Part shown: positions 53,699 through 62,523 of the stretch, one piece after another
Layout of the letters: each line of letters opens with the position of its first letter
Position numbering within the stretch: the first letter of the stretch is position 1
Assembly: GCA_026388715.1 (NCBI GenBank)
Contig: JAPLJF010000036.1
Location: 62,001-126,000, forward strand
DNA length: 64,000 nt
DNA from: Deltaproteobacteria bacterium
Lineage (GTDB): Bacteria > Desulfobacterota > Desulfobulbia > Desulfobulbales > Desulfocapsaceae
Direction: 5' to 3'
Notes under the pieces: generated by a model
Database searches by the model: none
The model's input: the letters and a program-made list of their open reading frames with translations, nothing else
Told to the model about the DNA's origin: nothing
Translations under genes and position numbers: made by a program

Positions 53699-54105
53699 TG
53701 CAACTACTCCAGCTTTAATGGTAGAAAATCAGTACTGATTGAGTTTTAACGTAATAATTAGGCTTCAAGTTGTCCGTGTAGTGTTGCCGTAACCTGAAGA
53801 AATCCTGATGATAACCTGTTTCTGAGATTTCATCTCTTCCGGTTATCTTTTGCGTCATTTTGAATGATAAATTCAGAAGTTAGTATGATAATAATTTTAA
53901 CGTAATAAGTCAAAATTATTATTATATACATTTTTTAGATTAACAAAGTACGATGTTCCGCTCCGGAGTCCCTCGTTGAAGTAACCGGGTACTCTATGGC
54001 TGAGTTGGCGCGGCAAGGCGGTGGAGTCATCGTTCGCAGATTTTGATAACGTGATATAGGTGCACCCTGAAAAGGGAGAGATCAACTTATTATGAGAAGA
54101 CGGTC
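53699..54105. promoter_or_regulatory. Intergenic region with a 14-bp direct repeat (possible operators)
   Basis: The same 14 bases (TTTTAACGTAATAA) occur at 53744-53757 and 53895-53908 in the space between the possible regulator and the radical SAM gene. The first lies 46 bases before the regulator start, so repression of its own gene is possible. A hairpin (GATAACC...GGTTATC at about 53808-53846) lies between them. There is no gene in the stretch. Confidence 0.5.
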
Positions 54106-55500
54106 ATGAGAATACTATTTGTCTACACGGATTTGAATGTTCGCGGTGGCGCCAAGAGCTACCATTTCGGAATCGGTATGCTCAGCGCTATGCTCAAACG
54201 CCATGGGCATGAGACGCAACTCCATTATATATTCGGGCACTACGATCTCGCTGCCCTGACCCGAACGATCGCCACCTGGCAGCCGGACGTGCTTGCCTTT
54301 TCTGCCGTGTCGCCGCAGTTTTCCTATGTCCAGCGTATCTTTCGTGATCTCCAGCCGTTCAAACCCTTCACCATCCTTGGTGGACAACATGCTACACTGG
54401 AACCGCTGTGCCTGGAGCAAACACCCGGTCTCGACGCCATTTGCATAGGCGAGGGGGACTATCCCCTGCTGGAACTCGTACAGACGCTGGAGCGCAGGGA
54501 GCAACCCGATCAGATCGCCAATCTCTGGATCAAGCGAAAGGATGGCACCATCGCCCGCAACCCATCGCGTCCCTTCCATGACAACCTGGATGATCTGCCG
54601 TTTGCCGATGTGGATCCGTTCGATTATCAAGCTATCATCGACTCGGACTTTAAAACTGCGCTATTCATGTTCTCCCGCGGCTGCCCCTATAATTGCACAT
54701 TCTGCAGTAATCACGTGCTCCGCAAGATGCAGCCAGGAAAGTATGTCCGTTTCCGTGGTGTCTCAAGTTGTCTGGCTGAAATCCGCGACGTTGTCAGCCG
54801 CTACCGCGTCAAAGCCCTCTACTTCAATGATGACTGTTTTACCGCAAAACACGATTTTGTGACCGAATTCTGCCAAGCCTACAAGGCGGAATTCAGCCTG
54901 CCTTTCGACATCAATGCCCGACCAGAAACCCTGAACAATGAAATCTGTGACATGCTGAAGGATGCCGGTTGCCGTCGTGTCTGTATCGGCGTCGAAAACG
55001 GAAGTGAGGAGTTCCGTCGGGAAGTGCTGGGTCGCAACCATACGAACGCCCAGATTGAGGCGGGTTTCGCTGCCTGCCGTCGTGCCGGATTGAAAACCAA
55101 ATCGTTCAACATTGTCGGTTTTCCCTTTGAAACACCAGCCATTCATCAGGAAACCGTGAATTTGAACGCACGGATGAATCCTGACAGTGTGATCATCGGG
55201 ATTTTCGAACCTTACCCAGGAACGAAGCTGGCCGATGTTTGCCTAAAGGAGGGCTTTATCGAACCGACGCAAGCGGGTAGCGAATTTGTGGGCCGCACCG
55301 ATACGGTGTTGAACATGCCGCAGTTTTCGCGCAAACAGATCCTGCATTGTTTCCGCACCTTCGCTTCAAATGTCTATCGACGCCAATCCCTACACAAGGC
55401 CGTGTTCCTGCGGCTCTACTATTCCCCATACGGCGAACCGCTGATCCGGTTGCTGAAGCCCATCAAGGGTATTCTCCGTCGCATGACGATGGGCGTCTGA
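54106..55500 (+). CDS. B12-binding radical SAM protein
   Basis: 464 residues. Residues about 1-135 are a cobalamin-binding Rossmann domain: MRILFVYTDLNVRGGAK, DVLAFSAVSPQFSYV, PFTILGGQHATLEP and LDAICIGEGDYPLLELV. Radical SAM cluster cysteines Cys193, Cys197 and Cys200 lie in a CPYNCTFC motif. A GVENGSEEFRREVLGR segment and an FPFETPAIHQETV segment follow, as in this family. B12-radical SAM enzymes methylate unreactive carbons or rearrange lipids and sugars. The sole such gene among polysaccharide genes, it may modify a sugar or lipid; substrate unknown. Confidence 0.9.
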   Translation: MRILFVYTDLNVRGGAKSYHFGIGMLSAMLKRHGHETQLHYIFGHYDLAALTRTIATWQPDVLAFSAVSPQFSYVQRIFRDLQPFKPFTILGGQHATLEPLCLEQTPGLDAICIGEGDYPLLELVQTLERREQPDQIANLWIKRKDGTIARNPSRPFHDNLDDLPFADVDPFDYQAIIDSDFKTALFMFSRGCPYNCTFCSNHVLRKMQPGKYVRFRGVSSCLAEIRDVVSRYRVKALYFNDDCFTAKHDFVTEFCQAYKAEFSLPFDINARPETLNNEICDMLKDAGCRRVCIGVENGSEEFRREVLGRNHTNAQIEAGFAACRRAGLKTKSFNIVGFPFETPAIHQETVNLNARMNPDSVIIGIFEPYPGTKLADVCLKEGFIEPTQAGSEFVGRTDTVLNMPQFSRKQILHCFRTFASNVYRRQSLHKAVFLRLYYSPYGEPLIRLLKPIKGILRRMTMGV

Positions 55501-55856
55501 TAAGTGCACTACAAGGGATATTGGGAACGAAAAAAATATTGTTTCTAAAACGGTAATACCTTAAGACTCTTGCACAAGTCGTCATTCCTGTGAAAATGGC
55601 AATCCAGTTTATGGAAAACAGGAAGATAATTTCAGGAAATTCAAGTAGACTAGTTGTTTCGATGGTAACAATGCATCCATAATGAGTCTTTTATTGACGC
55701 TTTGCCATACACGGCTGCTACGTGATTCTGCCGTTTCTGCTTTGTCTTTAACGTTAACAACGGCCCCTCTCACATAGTCATTTCTCAAAGAATCGACATG
55801 GAATAATTTCATACAAAAAAGTTGACACTCTCTGAGGGAGTTCATTAGTATATCTT
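55501..55856. repeat. Intergenic region holding two dispersed-repeat fragments
   Basis: At 55580-55608 lies a CGTCATTCCTG...AATCCAG sequence resembling the very common bacterial dispersed repeat of the CATTCC...GGAATCCA type, here decayed. At 55787-55831 lies copy 2 of the 46-bp repeat at 32700. A 78-codon minus-strand frame (55609-55845) starting near that copy may be a gene fragment with no known family. Otherwise there is no gene in these 356 bases. Confidence 0.55.
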
Positions 55857-57293
55857 ATGGTCTTTAGTTCTACTCTATTTATCTTTTTTTTCCTTCCATT
55901 GGTTCTTCTTTCCTACCTTCTTGCGGGAAGGAAGTTTCGCAATCTTTTACTCCTTATTGCCAGTTTGGTTTTTTATGCCTGGGGAGAGCCGGTTTATGTG
56001 GCTGTCATGCTCTTTTCTATTGTGGCCAATTATTTTTTTGGTCTGGGAATTGGTCGGATTCAGGAAAGGGGGGAGAGGGGAGGCTGGGCTCTTTGTTGGG
56101 CAGTGCTTGCTAATATCGGACTCCTTTGTTTCTTCAAGTATGCCGATCTGTTACGGCCATACCTGGCATCTATTGAGTGGCTGGCGCCGGCAATGCAACA
56201 AAGTCATCTACCCATGGGGATCTCCTTTTTTACCTTTCAGGCGATTTCATATGTGGTGGATGTGTATAGAAAGGTTACTCCGCCGCAGCGAAATATTCTC
56301 AATATGGGCCTGTTTATTGCTCTTTTCCCCAAGTTGATGGCAGGGCCAATTGTTCGCTACCATGATATTGTCGGACAGCTTACCAAGAGAACCGTCCTGA
56401 TGGAGGATTTCGCAACAGGTGTTGAACGTTTTATCTTCGGGTTAAGTAAAAAAGTATTGATTGCCAATCCTCTGGGAAATATGGCGGATATGGTTTTTGC
56501 TCTTCAGGTGAGCACGTTATCAACCTTCACAGCATGGCTGGGTATAATCTGCTATACGTTGCAGCTCTATTTTGATTTTTCTGGTTATTCTGATATGGCC
56601 ATAGGCCTGGGGCGCATGTTTGGCTTTAGTTTCCTGGAGAATTTCAACTATCCATATATCTCCCGTTCTATCCAGGAGTTCTGGCGGCGTTGGCATATCT
56701 CCCTGTCAAATTGGTTTCGTGACTATCTCTACATTCCTCTCGGAGGGAACAGATTAGGCCCCATACGGACTTCTGTGAATCTGTTAATTGTTTTTTTCTT
56801 TTGTGGTATGTGGCATGGAGCCAGTTGGAATTTTATTGCCTGGGGTCTGTTGCATGGATTTTTTTTGATGCTGGAGCGCGGTGTTTTTGGTCGCACACTG
56901 CAAGCGGCACCTTTGCCTCTGCGTCATATATATTTTCTATTTGTTATCATGAACACATGGGTGTTTTTTCGTCTTGATAATCTACCCCATATCTGGACCT
57001 ATTTATCTGCGCTTTATGGATTTACGTCCAGTCATGCCATTCATCCTGTTATCCATGTTGCTATGGATTTATCATTCTATTTTACTCTGATTGCCGGGGT
57101 GATCTTGGCAATGCCTATTTATCCATACTGCACACGATTATTGTCGTCTGTCCGGATGGTCTCTTCGATATCAAAGGTTGTAGTTTCTTCGATGTCTTTG
57201 CTTAAGATTTGTCTGCTGGGTGTTCTTTTTTTGTTCTCTTCGACGAGTCTGATTGTAGGGGCATACAATCCATTTATCTATTTTCGGTTTTAA
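55857..57293 (+). CDS. MBOAT-family O-acyltransferase (AlgI-like)
   Basis: 478 residues with about eleven hydrophobic segments. The family's GISFFTFQAISYVVDVYR region (about residues 120-140), an SIQEFWRRWHISLSNWFRDYLYIPLGG region (about 270-300) and the catalytic His in GMWHGASWNFIAWG (about 320) are all present. AlgI-like membrane acyltransferases pass acetyl groups to periplasmic SGNH partners, which put them on a polymer. The partner is the next gene, 6 bp after. Start at the ATG 55857; no good ribosome site is visible. Confidence 0.93.
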   Translation: MVFSSTLFIFFFLPLVLLSYLLAGRKFRNLLLLIASLVFYAWGEPVYVAVMLFSIVANYFFGLGIGRIQERGERGGWALCWAVLANIGLLCFFKYADLLRPYLASIEWLAPAMQQSHLPMGISFFTFQAISYVVDVYRKVTPPQRNILNMGLFIALFPKLMAGPIVRYHDIVGQLTKRTVLMEDFATGVERFIFGLSKKVLIANPLGNMADMVFALQVSTLSTFTAWLGIICYTLQLYFDFSGYSDMAIGLGRMFGFSFLENFNYPYISRSIQEFWRRWHISLSNWFRDYLYIPLGGNRLGPIRTSVNLLIVFFFCGMWHGASWNFIAWGLLHGFFLMLERGVFGRTLQAAPLPLRHIYFLFVIMNTWVFFRLDNLPHIWTYLSALYGFTSSHAIHPVIHVAMDLSFYFTLIAGVILAMPIYPYCTRLLSSVRMVSSISKVVVSSMSLLKICLLGVLFLFSSTSLIVGAYNPFIYFRF

Positions 57294-57299
57294 TTTTTA

Positions 57300-58904
57300 G
57301 TGGCAATGAAACATTTTTTTCCCATACTCATCGCCAGTCTCTTTATAGGTTTCATTTTTACCCTACCTTTTGTTACCCTGGTCAAGCAGGATGCCCTTGT
57401 CTCAGAATTTGAAAAGAGACAACTCGCGAAATTGCCTGAAGTGAAATTCAATCTGCAGTCTCTTGTCAAATTCCCGCGACAATTTGAAATATATTTTAAT
57501 GATCATATCGGTGGACGTGATCAGCTTATTTCATTGTATAATACCTTTAATTTCAGGGTGCTCAAAAAATCACCTATCTCGTCGGCGACTGTAGGGGAGA
57601 AAGACTGGTTGTTTTTTAACGCCGATGGAGAATTGCTGGATTTTATGGGGCTGATGCAAAAAGATTTTACTACCCTTGAAGGTTATCGGAATGTCCTTGA
57701 GTCCCGGCGCGACTGGTTGGCAAAACTTGGCATCCGTTATTTGTTTTTACCCGTGCCGAATAAAATGATGATTTATGAGGAGTATCTGCCCTTGAGAGTA
57801 AGGCAAGAGAAGGGGGTAACGGTCTATGATCAACTTATGGATCACATGCAAAAACATTCAGATTTTACCGATTTTATAGACCTGAAAGCAATACTGTTGA
57901 AGGCTAAAGAGGAAAGGCAGATGTATTTCCGTACTGACAGTCATTGGAATCTTGATGGTTCTCTGGTGGCTGACCGGGCAATTATCCAGCATCTGCAACA
58001 ATGGTTTCCTCAATTACAAACCTTGGAGCTGTCTGATTTGAAAAGAAGTGAAATTTATTATCGTGGTGACCTGGCCATATTGATGCATGTTCAGGGGGCA
58101 ATTGGTGAGAAGGTGTCTGTTCTGGAGGTGAAAGATTCATGTCGCAATAAAATTGATCAGAAGCTTTTTGGTTTTGTTAATAAAAATAAGAAATTGGCTA
58201 ATGATGCCCGTTTTCTGCCGGAAATCAATGGTTGCAAAGGCAAACCATTGAAGGCGCTTGTGATTCATGATTCTTTTGGCAATTTCCTCAGGCCGTATTT
58301 GTCCGAGCAGTTTGGTAAGGTGATCTATATGAATTATTCCAATTTTACGGGTATGAAAGAGTGGATAGTACAGGAACGGCCAGATGTGGTTATTGATCAA
58401 CGGGTAGCTAGAAATCTCCCCCTGTCCTTGGCTCAGGACCAGGAGATGGAAAAGGATTTATTGCAGGAAGAGTTTAAATGGAATGAGGGTACCTGTTTGC
58501 ACTTGGATGCGGATAGTGCCCAATCAGCGATTCTGGACAGTCACGATCTCAGTGTCATAAAGAACAGTGATGGTTTGTTGATTAACGCCTCGGGGGCCGA
58601 TCCCTATCTGGTGTATTCTTGTGGAAAGTGCTTGCGTAATGGGGAGACTGTTGTCCATATATCATTAACGAGTCCACAAGATACGGAAATGCAGTTTTAT
58701 TATACAACAGAAGAACGGCGGGAATTCAGTTCTGTATTCAGTAGAATTCTGCATATTCAGAAGGGGGATAATGAGTTGTTCTTTCGTGTCCCACGTCCTG
58801 GTATTGTGGGTAAAATTCGTCTGGATCCAGGTACAGTTCCTGGTCAGTATATTTTGCATGAATTAATTATAAAAAAAACCGAAGTTAAGTCACCTGTACA
58901 GTAG
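57300..58904 (+). CDS. AlgJ/AlgX-like SGNH-type O-acetyltransferase partner
   Basis: 534 residues from a GTG at 57300, or 532 from the ATG at 57306. After an N-terminal membrane anchor (about 5-25) comes an AlgJ/AlgX-like catalytic domain: GEKDWLFFNADGELLDFMGL, RTDSHWNLDGS with the catalytic Asp-x-His near residue 215-220, and VIHDSFGNFLRP, the nucleophile Ser region. A C-terminal beta domain of about 150 residues (from ~380) follows and could bind the polysaccharide. Together with the upstream MBOAT gene it is an AlgI-AlgJ type surface polymer acetylation pair. Confidence 0.9.
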   Translation: MAMKHFFPILIASLFIGFIFTLPFVTLVKQDALVSEFEKRQLAKLPEVKFNLQSLVKFPRQFEIYFNDHIGGRDQLISLYNTFNFRVLKKSPISSATVGEKDWLFFNADGELLDFMGLMQKDFTTLEGYRNVLESRRDWLAKLGIRYLFLPVPNKMMIYEEYLPLRVRQEKGVTVYDQLMDHMQKHSDFTDFIDLKAILLKAKEERQMYFRTDSHWNLDGSLVADRAIIQHLQQWFPQLQTLELSDLKRSEIYYRGDLAILMHVQGAIGEKVSVLEVKDSCRNKIDQKLFGFVNKNKKLANDARFLPEINGCKGKPLKALVIHDSFGNFLRPYLSEQFGKVIYMNYSNFTGMKEWIVQERPDVVIDQRVARNLPLSLAQDQEMEKDLLQEEFKWNEGTCLHLDADSAQSAILDSHDLSVIKNSDGLLINASGADPYLVYSCGKCLRNGETVVHISLTSPQDTEMQFYYTTEERREFSSVFSRILHIQKGDNELFFRVPRPGIVGKIRLDPGTVPGQYILHELIIKKTEVKSPVQ

Positions 58905-58919
58905 AGAGTCGTTGGAGGC

Positions 58920-58940
58920 AGTTGTTTGTTGCAAACAACT
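58920..58940 (+). repeat. Hairpin after the AlgJ-like gene
   Basis: A perfect 9-bp stem (58920-58928 with 58932-58940) with a 3-nt loop. No T run follows, so intrinsic termination is uncertain. The rest of 58905-59134 is AT-rich without a gene. Confidence 0.5.
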
Positions 58941-59134
58941 TGTGTGGCACAAATGCAGGTGTCTTGTTTGTTTGAAAAACAAAACATCTCTGGACCTTTG
59001 CTAACAGAATGGATTTGACTTGTGTAAATGAATTTCTTGGACTAATCTGTATAGATTTTTATGCAAAGAGTATCTTGTGACAGAGAATTTTCATCAAGTG
59101 GTAACGTAATGTTTATTCAGGTAAATCAGGTATT

Positions 59135-60034
59135 ATGATCTCTGTCATTATTCCGGCATATAATCATGAACAGTTTATTGGAGCAGCGGTAGAGAGTGTT
59201 CTTGGCCAGACATGGATGGACCTTGAGCTGCTGGTCATTGATGATGGCTCTACAGACAGAACCGGTGCGATCGTTCAGGGATACAAGGATTCTCGTCTTA
59301 CCTATCTGTATCAGGAAAATCAGGATGCCTTTAATACGATTAATCGTGGACTAGGGCTCGTTCGGGGTGACTATGTTGCTATCTTGAATTCAGATGATGT
59401 CTATACACTGAACCGTCTGGAGCGATTAGTGACAACGCAGAAGCAAACCGGGGCGCAATGCCTTTTTACTGATGTGATTCCCATCTCAGACAGTGGTGAT
59501 GAATTTGTTGATCCTGCGTTTGGCTGGAACGTCTGGCATCAAAAAAACAGAAGATTTTTTGCCCAGTGCGGCGATCTTTATACGGCCTTTTTGAAGGGTA
59601 ATTTCATGGTGACAACCTCCAATCTTTTTATGACTGCCCAGGCAGTGAAAAAGGTCGGGCAGTTCTGTTCGTTACGTTACCTCCATGATTATGATTTTAT
59701 CTTTCGGATGATGCTCGCTTTTCCCGGCAAGGTTCATTACCTGGAAAATGAAAAGCTGCTTTACTATCGAATTCATAGCGGCAATACTTTGGGAGAGGCA
59801 GCGATTACCGGGCGAGAGCAGGATAAGGATGTGATCAGAAAATATATGCTTGCCAGAGTCCCTGATGACCTGCAGGGGATCATTTCCGCAGGAACAGATC
59901 GTCTGGTTGAACTTGAACATGAATTACTTGAGGTGAAGAACGCCCTTCATAAACCTATTCCGGGGATAAAACAACAGATAGCAATGTTAACTCAGTCAAT
60001 TTCTGCACGGCTTACCCGGAAAGGAGGCAATTGA
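59135..60034 (+). CDS. Glycosyltransferase family 2
   Basis: 299 residues. The GT2 domain covers about residues 1-220: ISVIIPAYNHEQFIGAAVESVL, the LVIDDGSTDRT loop, and the metal site LNSDDVYT near residue 90. Further segments DFIFRMMLAFPG and YYRIHSGNTLG are typical of rhamnosyl- or glucosyltransferases of polysaccharide clusters. The end (about 250-299) is helical. It is probably cytoplasmic and adds a sugar to a lipid-linked chain. It is 85 bp upstream of the membrane spermidine-synthase-like gene. Confidence 0.87.
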   Translation: MISVIIPAYNHEQFIGAAVESVLGQTWMDLELLVIDDGSTDRTGAIVQGYKDSRLTYLYQENQDAFNTINRGLGLVRGDYVAILNSDDVYTLNRLERLVTTQKQTGAQCLFTDVIPISDSGDEFVDPAFGWNVWHQKNRRFFAQCGDLYTAFLKGNFMVTTSNLFMTAQAVKKVGQFCSLRYLHDYDFIFRMMLAFPGKVHYLENEKLLYYRIHSGNTLGEAAITGREQDKDVIRKYMLARVPDDLQGIISAGTDRLVELEHELLEVKNALHKPIPGIKQQIAMLTQSISARLTRKGGN

Positions 60035-60119
60035 TAGTATCCATCAACTGCCGACCAAAATCCTTTTTCGGGCCTTCCACTACGTGATCCCGCAATTTAC
60101 ATAACCAGGAGCACCATCC

Positions 60120-62498
60120 ATGCCAGCATCACCAATTAATGGTAAATTGCCATTGTCATCAATGGTTTATATCAGCCTTATCGCCTTATCCACGCTTTTC
60201 TACGAATTATCTCTTATCAGAATTCTCGATATCCTCTGGTACCCTCATTTTGCCTATATGGTTATCACGTTGGCCTTGCTTGGCTTTGGGATAGCCGGTG
60301 TTGTCACCTCAATCATTGCCGACAGGAGATCTCTTGGCGGCAAAACTCTGGTGTTGTTAACTCTGTTATTGGCCATAAGCTATGCGGGTCTCTTTTTCTT
60401 TCTGAACCGGTTTCATGTTGACTTTAATAATTTCAGCAGTGTCGCCTATTTAGGGGCAAAAGTCATACTGGTTTTTTCCGGCATTGTGGTTCCTTTTTTC
60501 TTGAGCGGGCTGATCCTGTCCCTTATGTTTACAGAAAATGCCAGTCAGTTTGGTAAACTTTATTTTTGGGATTTGATTGGCGCCTCCCTTGGATGTTTGC
60601 TGGTGCCCCTGCTTATTCCAACCTTTGGCGGGCCGGGATTATTATTTGTTGCCTCCGGCATGGCCCTGTTTGGTGTCGTACTGATCAGCCGGTCGAAGGT
60701 AGTTGTAACTTTAGCATTATTGGCCGCAATTGGAGTTTCAGGATTTCAACTCTTCTTGGATAAAGACGAGTATCTGGAAATCGCCTTTCATATGGATAAA
60801 AGAGGTTTTAAGACTCTGCAGGGAGGACATATCCTGACCCGCTGGGACAGGATTTCACGTATCGATCTTATTCAATATCGTGATGCATATGTCTGGATAG
60901 CCTATGACGGTGGGAGCCAGACCAGCTATTTTTATAAATTTGATGGTGATTATAAAAAATTACGACAATCTCTTCCTGAAAATGCTGTTTCGCAATTTTG
61001 GGATAGATTTGTTTTGGCCTCTCATTGGTTAAAAGAAGGAACCGGCGCTAAGGTGCTTGTTATCGGTGCTGCCGGTGGTCAGGAGACAAAGGCCGCAGTT
61101 ACCTTTGGCGCCAGCTCGGTGGATGCCATTGAGATGGTTGGTTCTGTAATCGATTTGGGTAAAGAAAAATATGCCACCGAACCATATAATAATCCCATAG
61201 TGAATGCCGTTCGTGGTGAGGGCCGGAGTTTTCTCAGATCCAGCAATAAAACTTATGACATCATTCAGATGATGTCTAATCATACATCTGCCAGTATTGC
61301 CTCGGGATCCGGAGCCGTGTCTCCCAACTATCTCCAGACCACAGATGCCTATAAGGAATACTATTCGCATCTTTCAAAAAATGGTGTCCTGCATATTAAT
61401 CATCATATCTATCCCAAGATGGTTCTTACAGCTGCTCGGGCCTGGAAAGAGATGGGGCGGAAAGATTTTGAAAAGCATGTGCTTCTTTATTATACTGATC
61501 GCTGGTATAATTTGCCGACCCTCCTTATTAAAATGGAACCCTGGACCCAGGCTGAGTTTGATCGAGTCCAGGCGCTTATGGGTGATGGTTATACCCTGAT
61601 TCATAATCCCCTTGATCCAGGCAAATCAGCTCTGGCGCCGGAGTTTTTTACCGGGACTCTGCCTGATGCGTTACTTGCCCGTATCCCGTATCGTATGGAT
61701 GTGCCCACCGACGATAAACCTTTTTTCAATCACATAAGAAAACGTCTCCAGCCGGTTTCCTATGATGAACCCTATGTGGATCTGTCGATCAAGACTCTTC
61801 TGAATGATTCCATCAAACATGGTCTGCCAATGGATATTATTCATCTCATTGTTTCTGCAGGCGCTGCTTTACTCATTGCCGTGGTCTGTTTGTTCGGCCC
61901 TTTGTTGTTTTCCAAGGTTGGCCGTGAACAGTGGGAAGGGAAGGCTGCCTTTGTCAGTTATTTCGCCTGTCTCGGGGCCGGTTTTATAGCCATTGAGCTA
62001 GTCTTTATTCAACTCTTCTACAAGTTGGTCGGTTTCCCTCTCTATACGTATGTGTCTGTGGTCTTTGCCTTTTTGCTTTCAGCAGGGATTGGGAGTTATT
62101 GCACCGATATCTTCAAACTACATACACGACGCTGGACACGATTTCTTCCCTTTGTCGCTATTCCGCTCTATGGTTTTGTTTTGTTAATGCTGAAAGAGCC
62201 ATTGCTGAATTATTCTTTACAGTGGCCGACGTTGTTACGCATTGGGGTAACCATCGTGTTGATAGCCCCCTTGGGATTTTTTCTTGGTATGCCTTTTGCT
62301 ATTGGGATTGCGAGCTCCTATGGCAAAGGCAAAGGAGCTGTTGGCTGGGCCTGGGCGGTGAACGGATTGTTTACAGTTCTCGGCAGTGTTATAAGTATTA
62401 TTGCTGCGATTTATATCGGTTTTATCCCAACTTTGCTGGGGGCGTTTTCGATTTATATCCTGGCAGGACTGCTGCTTCCCAGATTTTCAAAATCCTAA
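60120..62498 (+). CDS. Membrane protein with an internal spermidine-synthase-like domain
   Basis: 792 residues. About seven membrane helices lie in the first 215 residues. Then a soluble domain at about 220-560 carries a Rossmann SAM-type motif VLVIGAAGGQETKAAVTFGAS (residues about 306-326) and DAIEMVGSVIDL plus VNAVRGEGRSFLRSSNKTYDIIQM, as in the spermidine synthase/methyltransferase fold. About six more helices follow. Proteins of this layout are known in many bacteria but rarely have an assigned substrate. The aspartates that make a polyamine site in SpeE were not verified. Polymer decoration is inference from context. Confidence 0.82.
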   Translation: MPASPINGKLPLSSMVYISLIALSTLFYELSLIRILDILWYPHFAYMVITLALLGFGIAGVVTSIIADRRSLGGKTLVLLTLLLAISYAGLFFFLNRFHVDFNNFSSVAYLGAKVILVFSGIVVPFFLSGLILSLMFTENASQFGKLYFWDLIGASLGCLLVPLLIPTFGGPGLLFVASGMALFGVVLISRSKVVVTLALLAAIGVSGFQLFLDKDEYLEIAFHMDKRGFKTLQGGHILTRWDRISRIDLIQYRDAYVWIAYDGGSQTSYFYKFDGDYKKLRQSLPENAVSQFWDRFVLASHWLKEGTGAKVLVIGAAGGQETKAAVTFGASSVDAIEMVGSVIDLGKEKYATEPYNNPIVNAVRGEGRSFLRSSNKTYDIIQMMSNHTSASIASGSGAVSPNYLQTTDAYKEYYSHLSKNGVLHINHHIYPKMVLTAARAWKEMGRKDFEKHVLLYYTDRWYNLPTLLIKMEPWTQAEFDRVQALMGDGYTLIHNPLDPGKSALAPEFFTGTLPDALLARIPYRMDVPTDDKPFFNHIRKRLQPVSYDEPYVDLSIKTLLNDSIKHGLPMDIIHLIVSAGAALLIAVVCLFGPLLFSKVGREQWEGKAAFVSYFACLGAGFIAIELVFIQLFYKLVGFPLYTYVSVVFAFLLSAGIGSYCTDIFKLHTRRWTRFLPFVAIPLYGFVLLMLKEPLLNYSLQWPTLLRIGVTIVLIAPLGFFLGMPFAIGIASSYGKGKGAVGWAWAVNGLFTVLGSVISIIAAIYIGFIPTLLGAFSIYILAGLLLPRFSKS

Positions 62499-62523
62499 AG
62501 AGTAGTCTTGGCACAAGTTTTTT

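Noticed and set aside
54017-54032. A GGCGGT-containing sequence that recalled an ops/JUMPStart element before polysaccharide genes
   Set aside because: Only part of the ops core matches (GGCGGTGGAG rather than GGCGGTAG) and the surrounding JUMPStart sequence is missing.
55609-55845. A 78-codon minus-strand frame as a real gene
   Set aside because: No family was recognised and it is flanked by decayed repeats; at best it is a fragment, so it is noted only within the intergenic entry.
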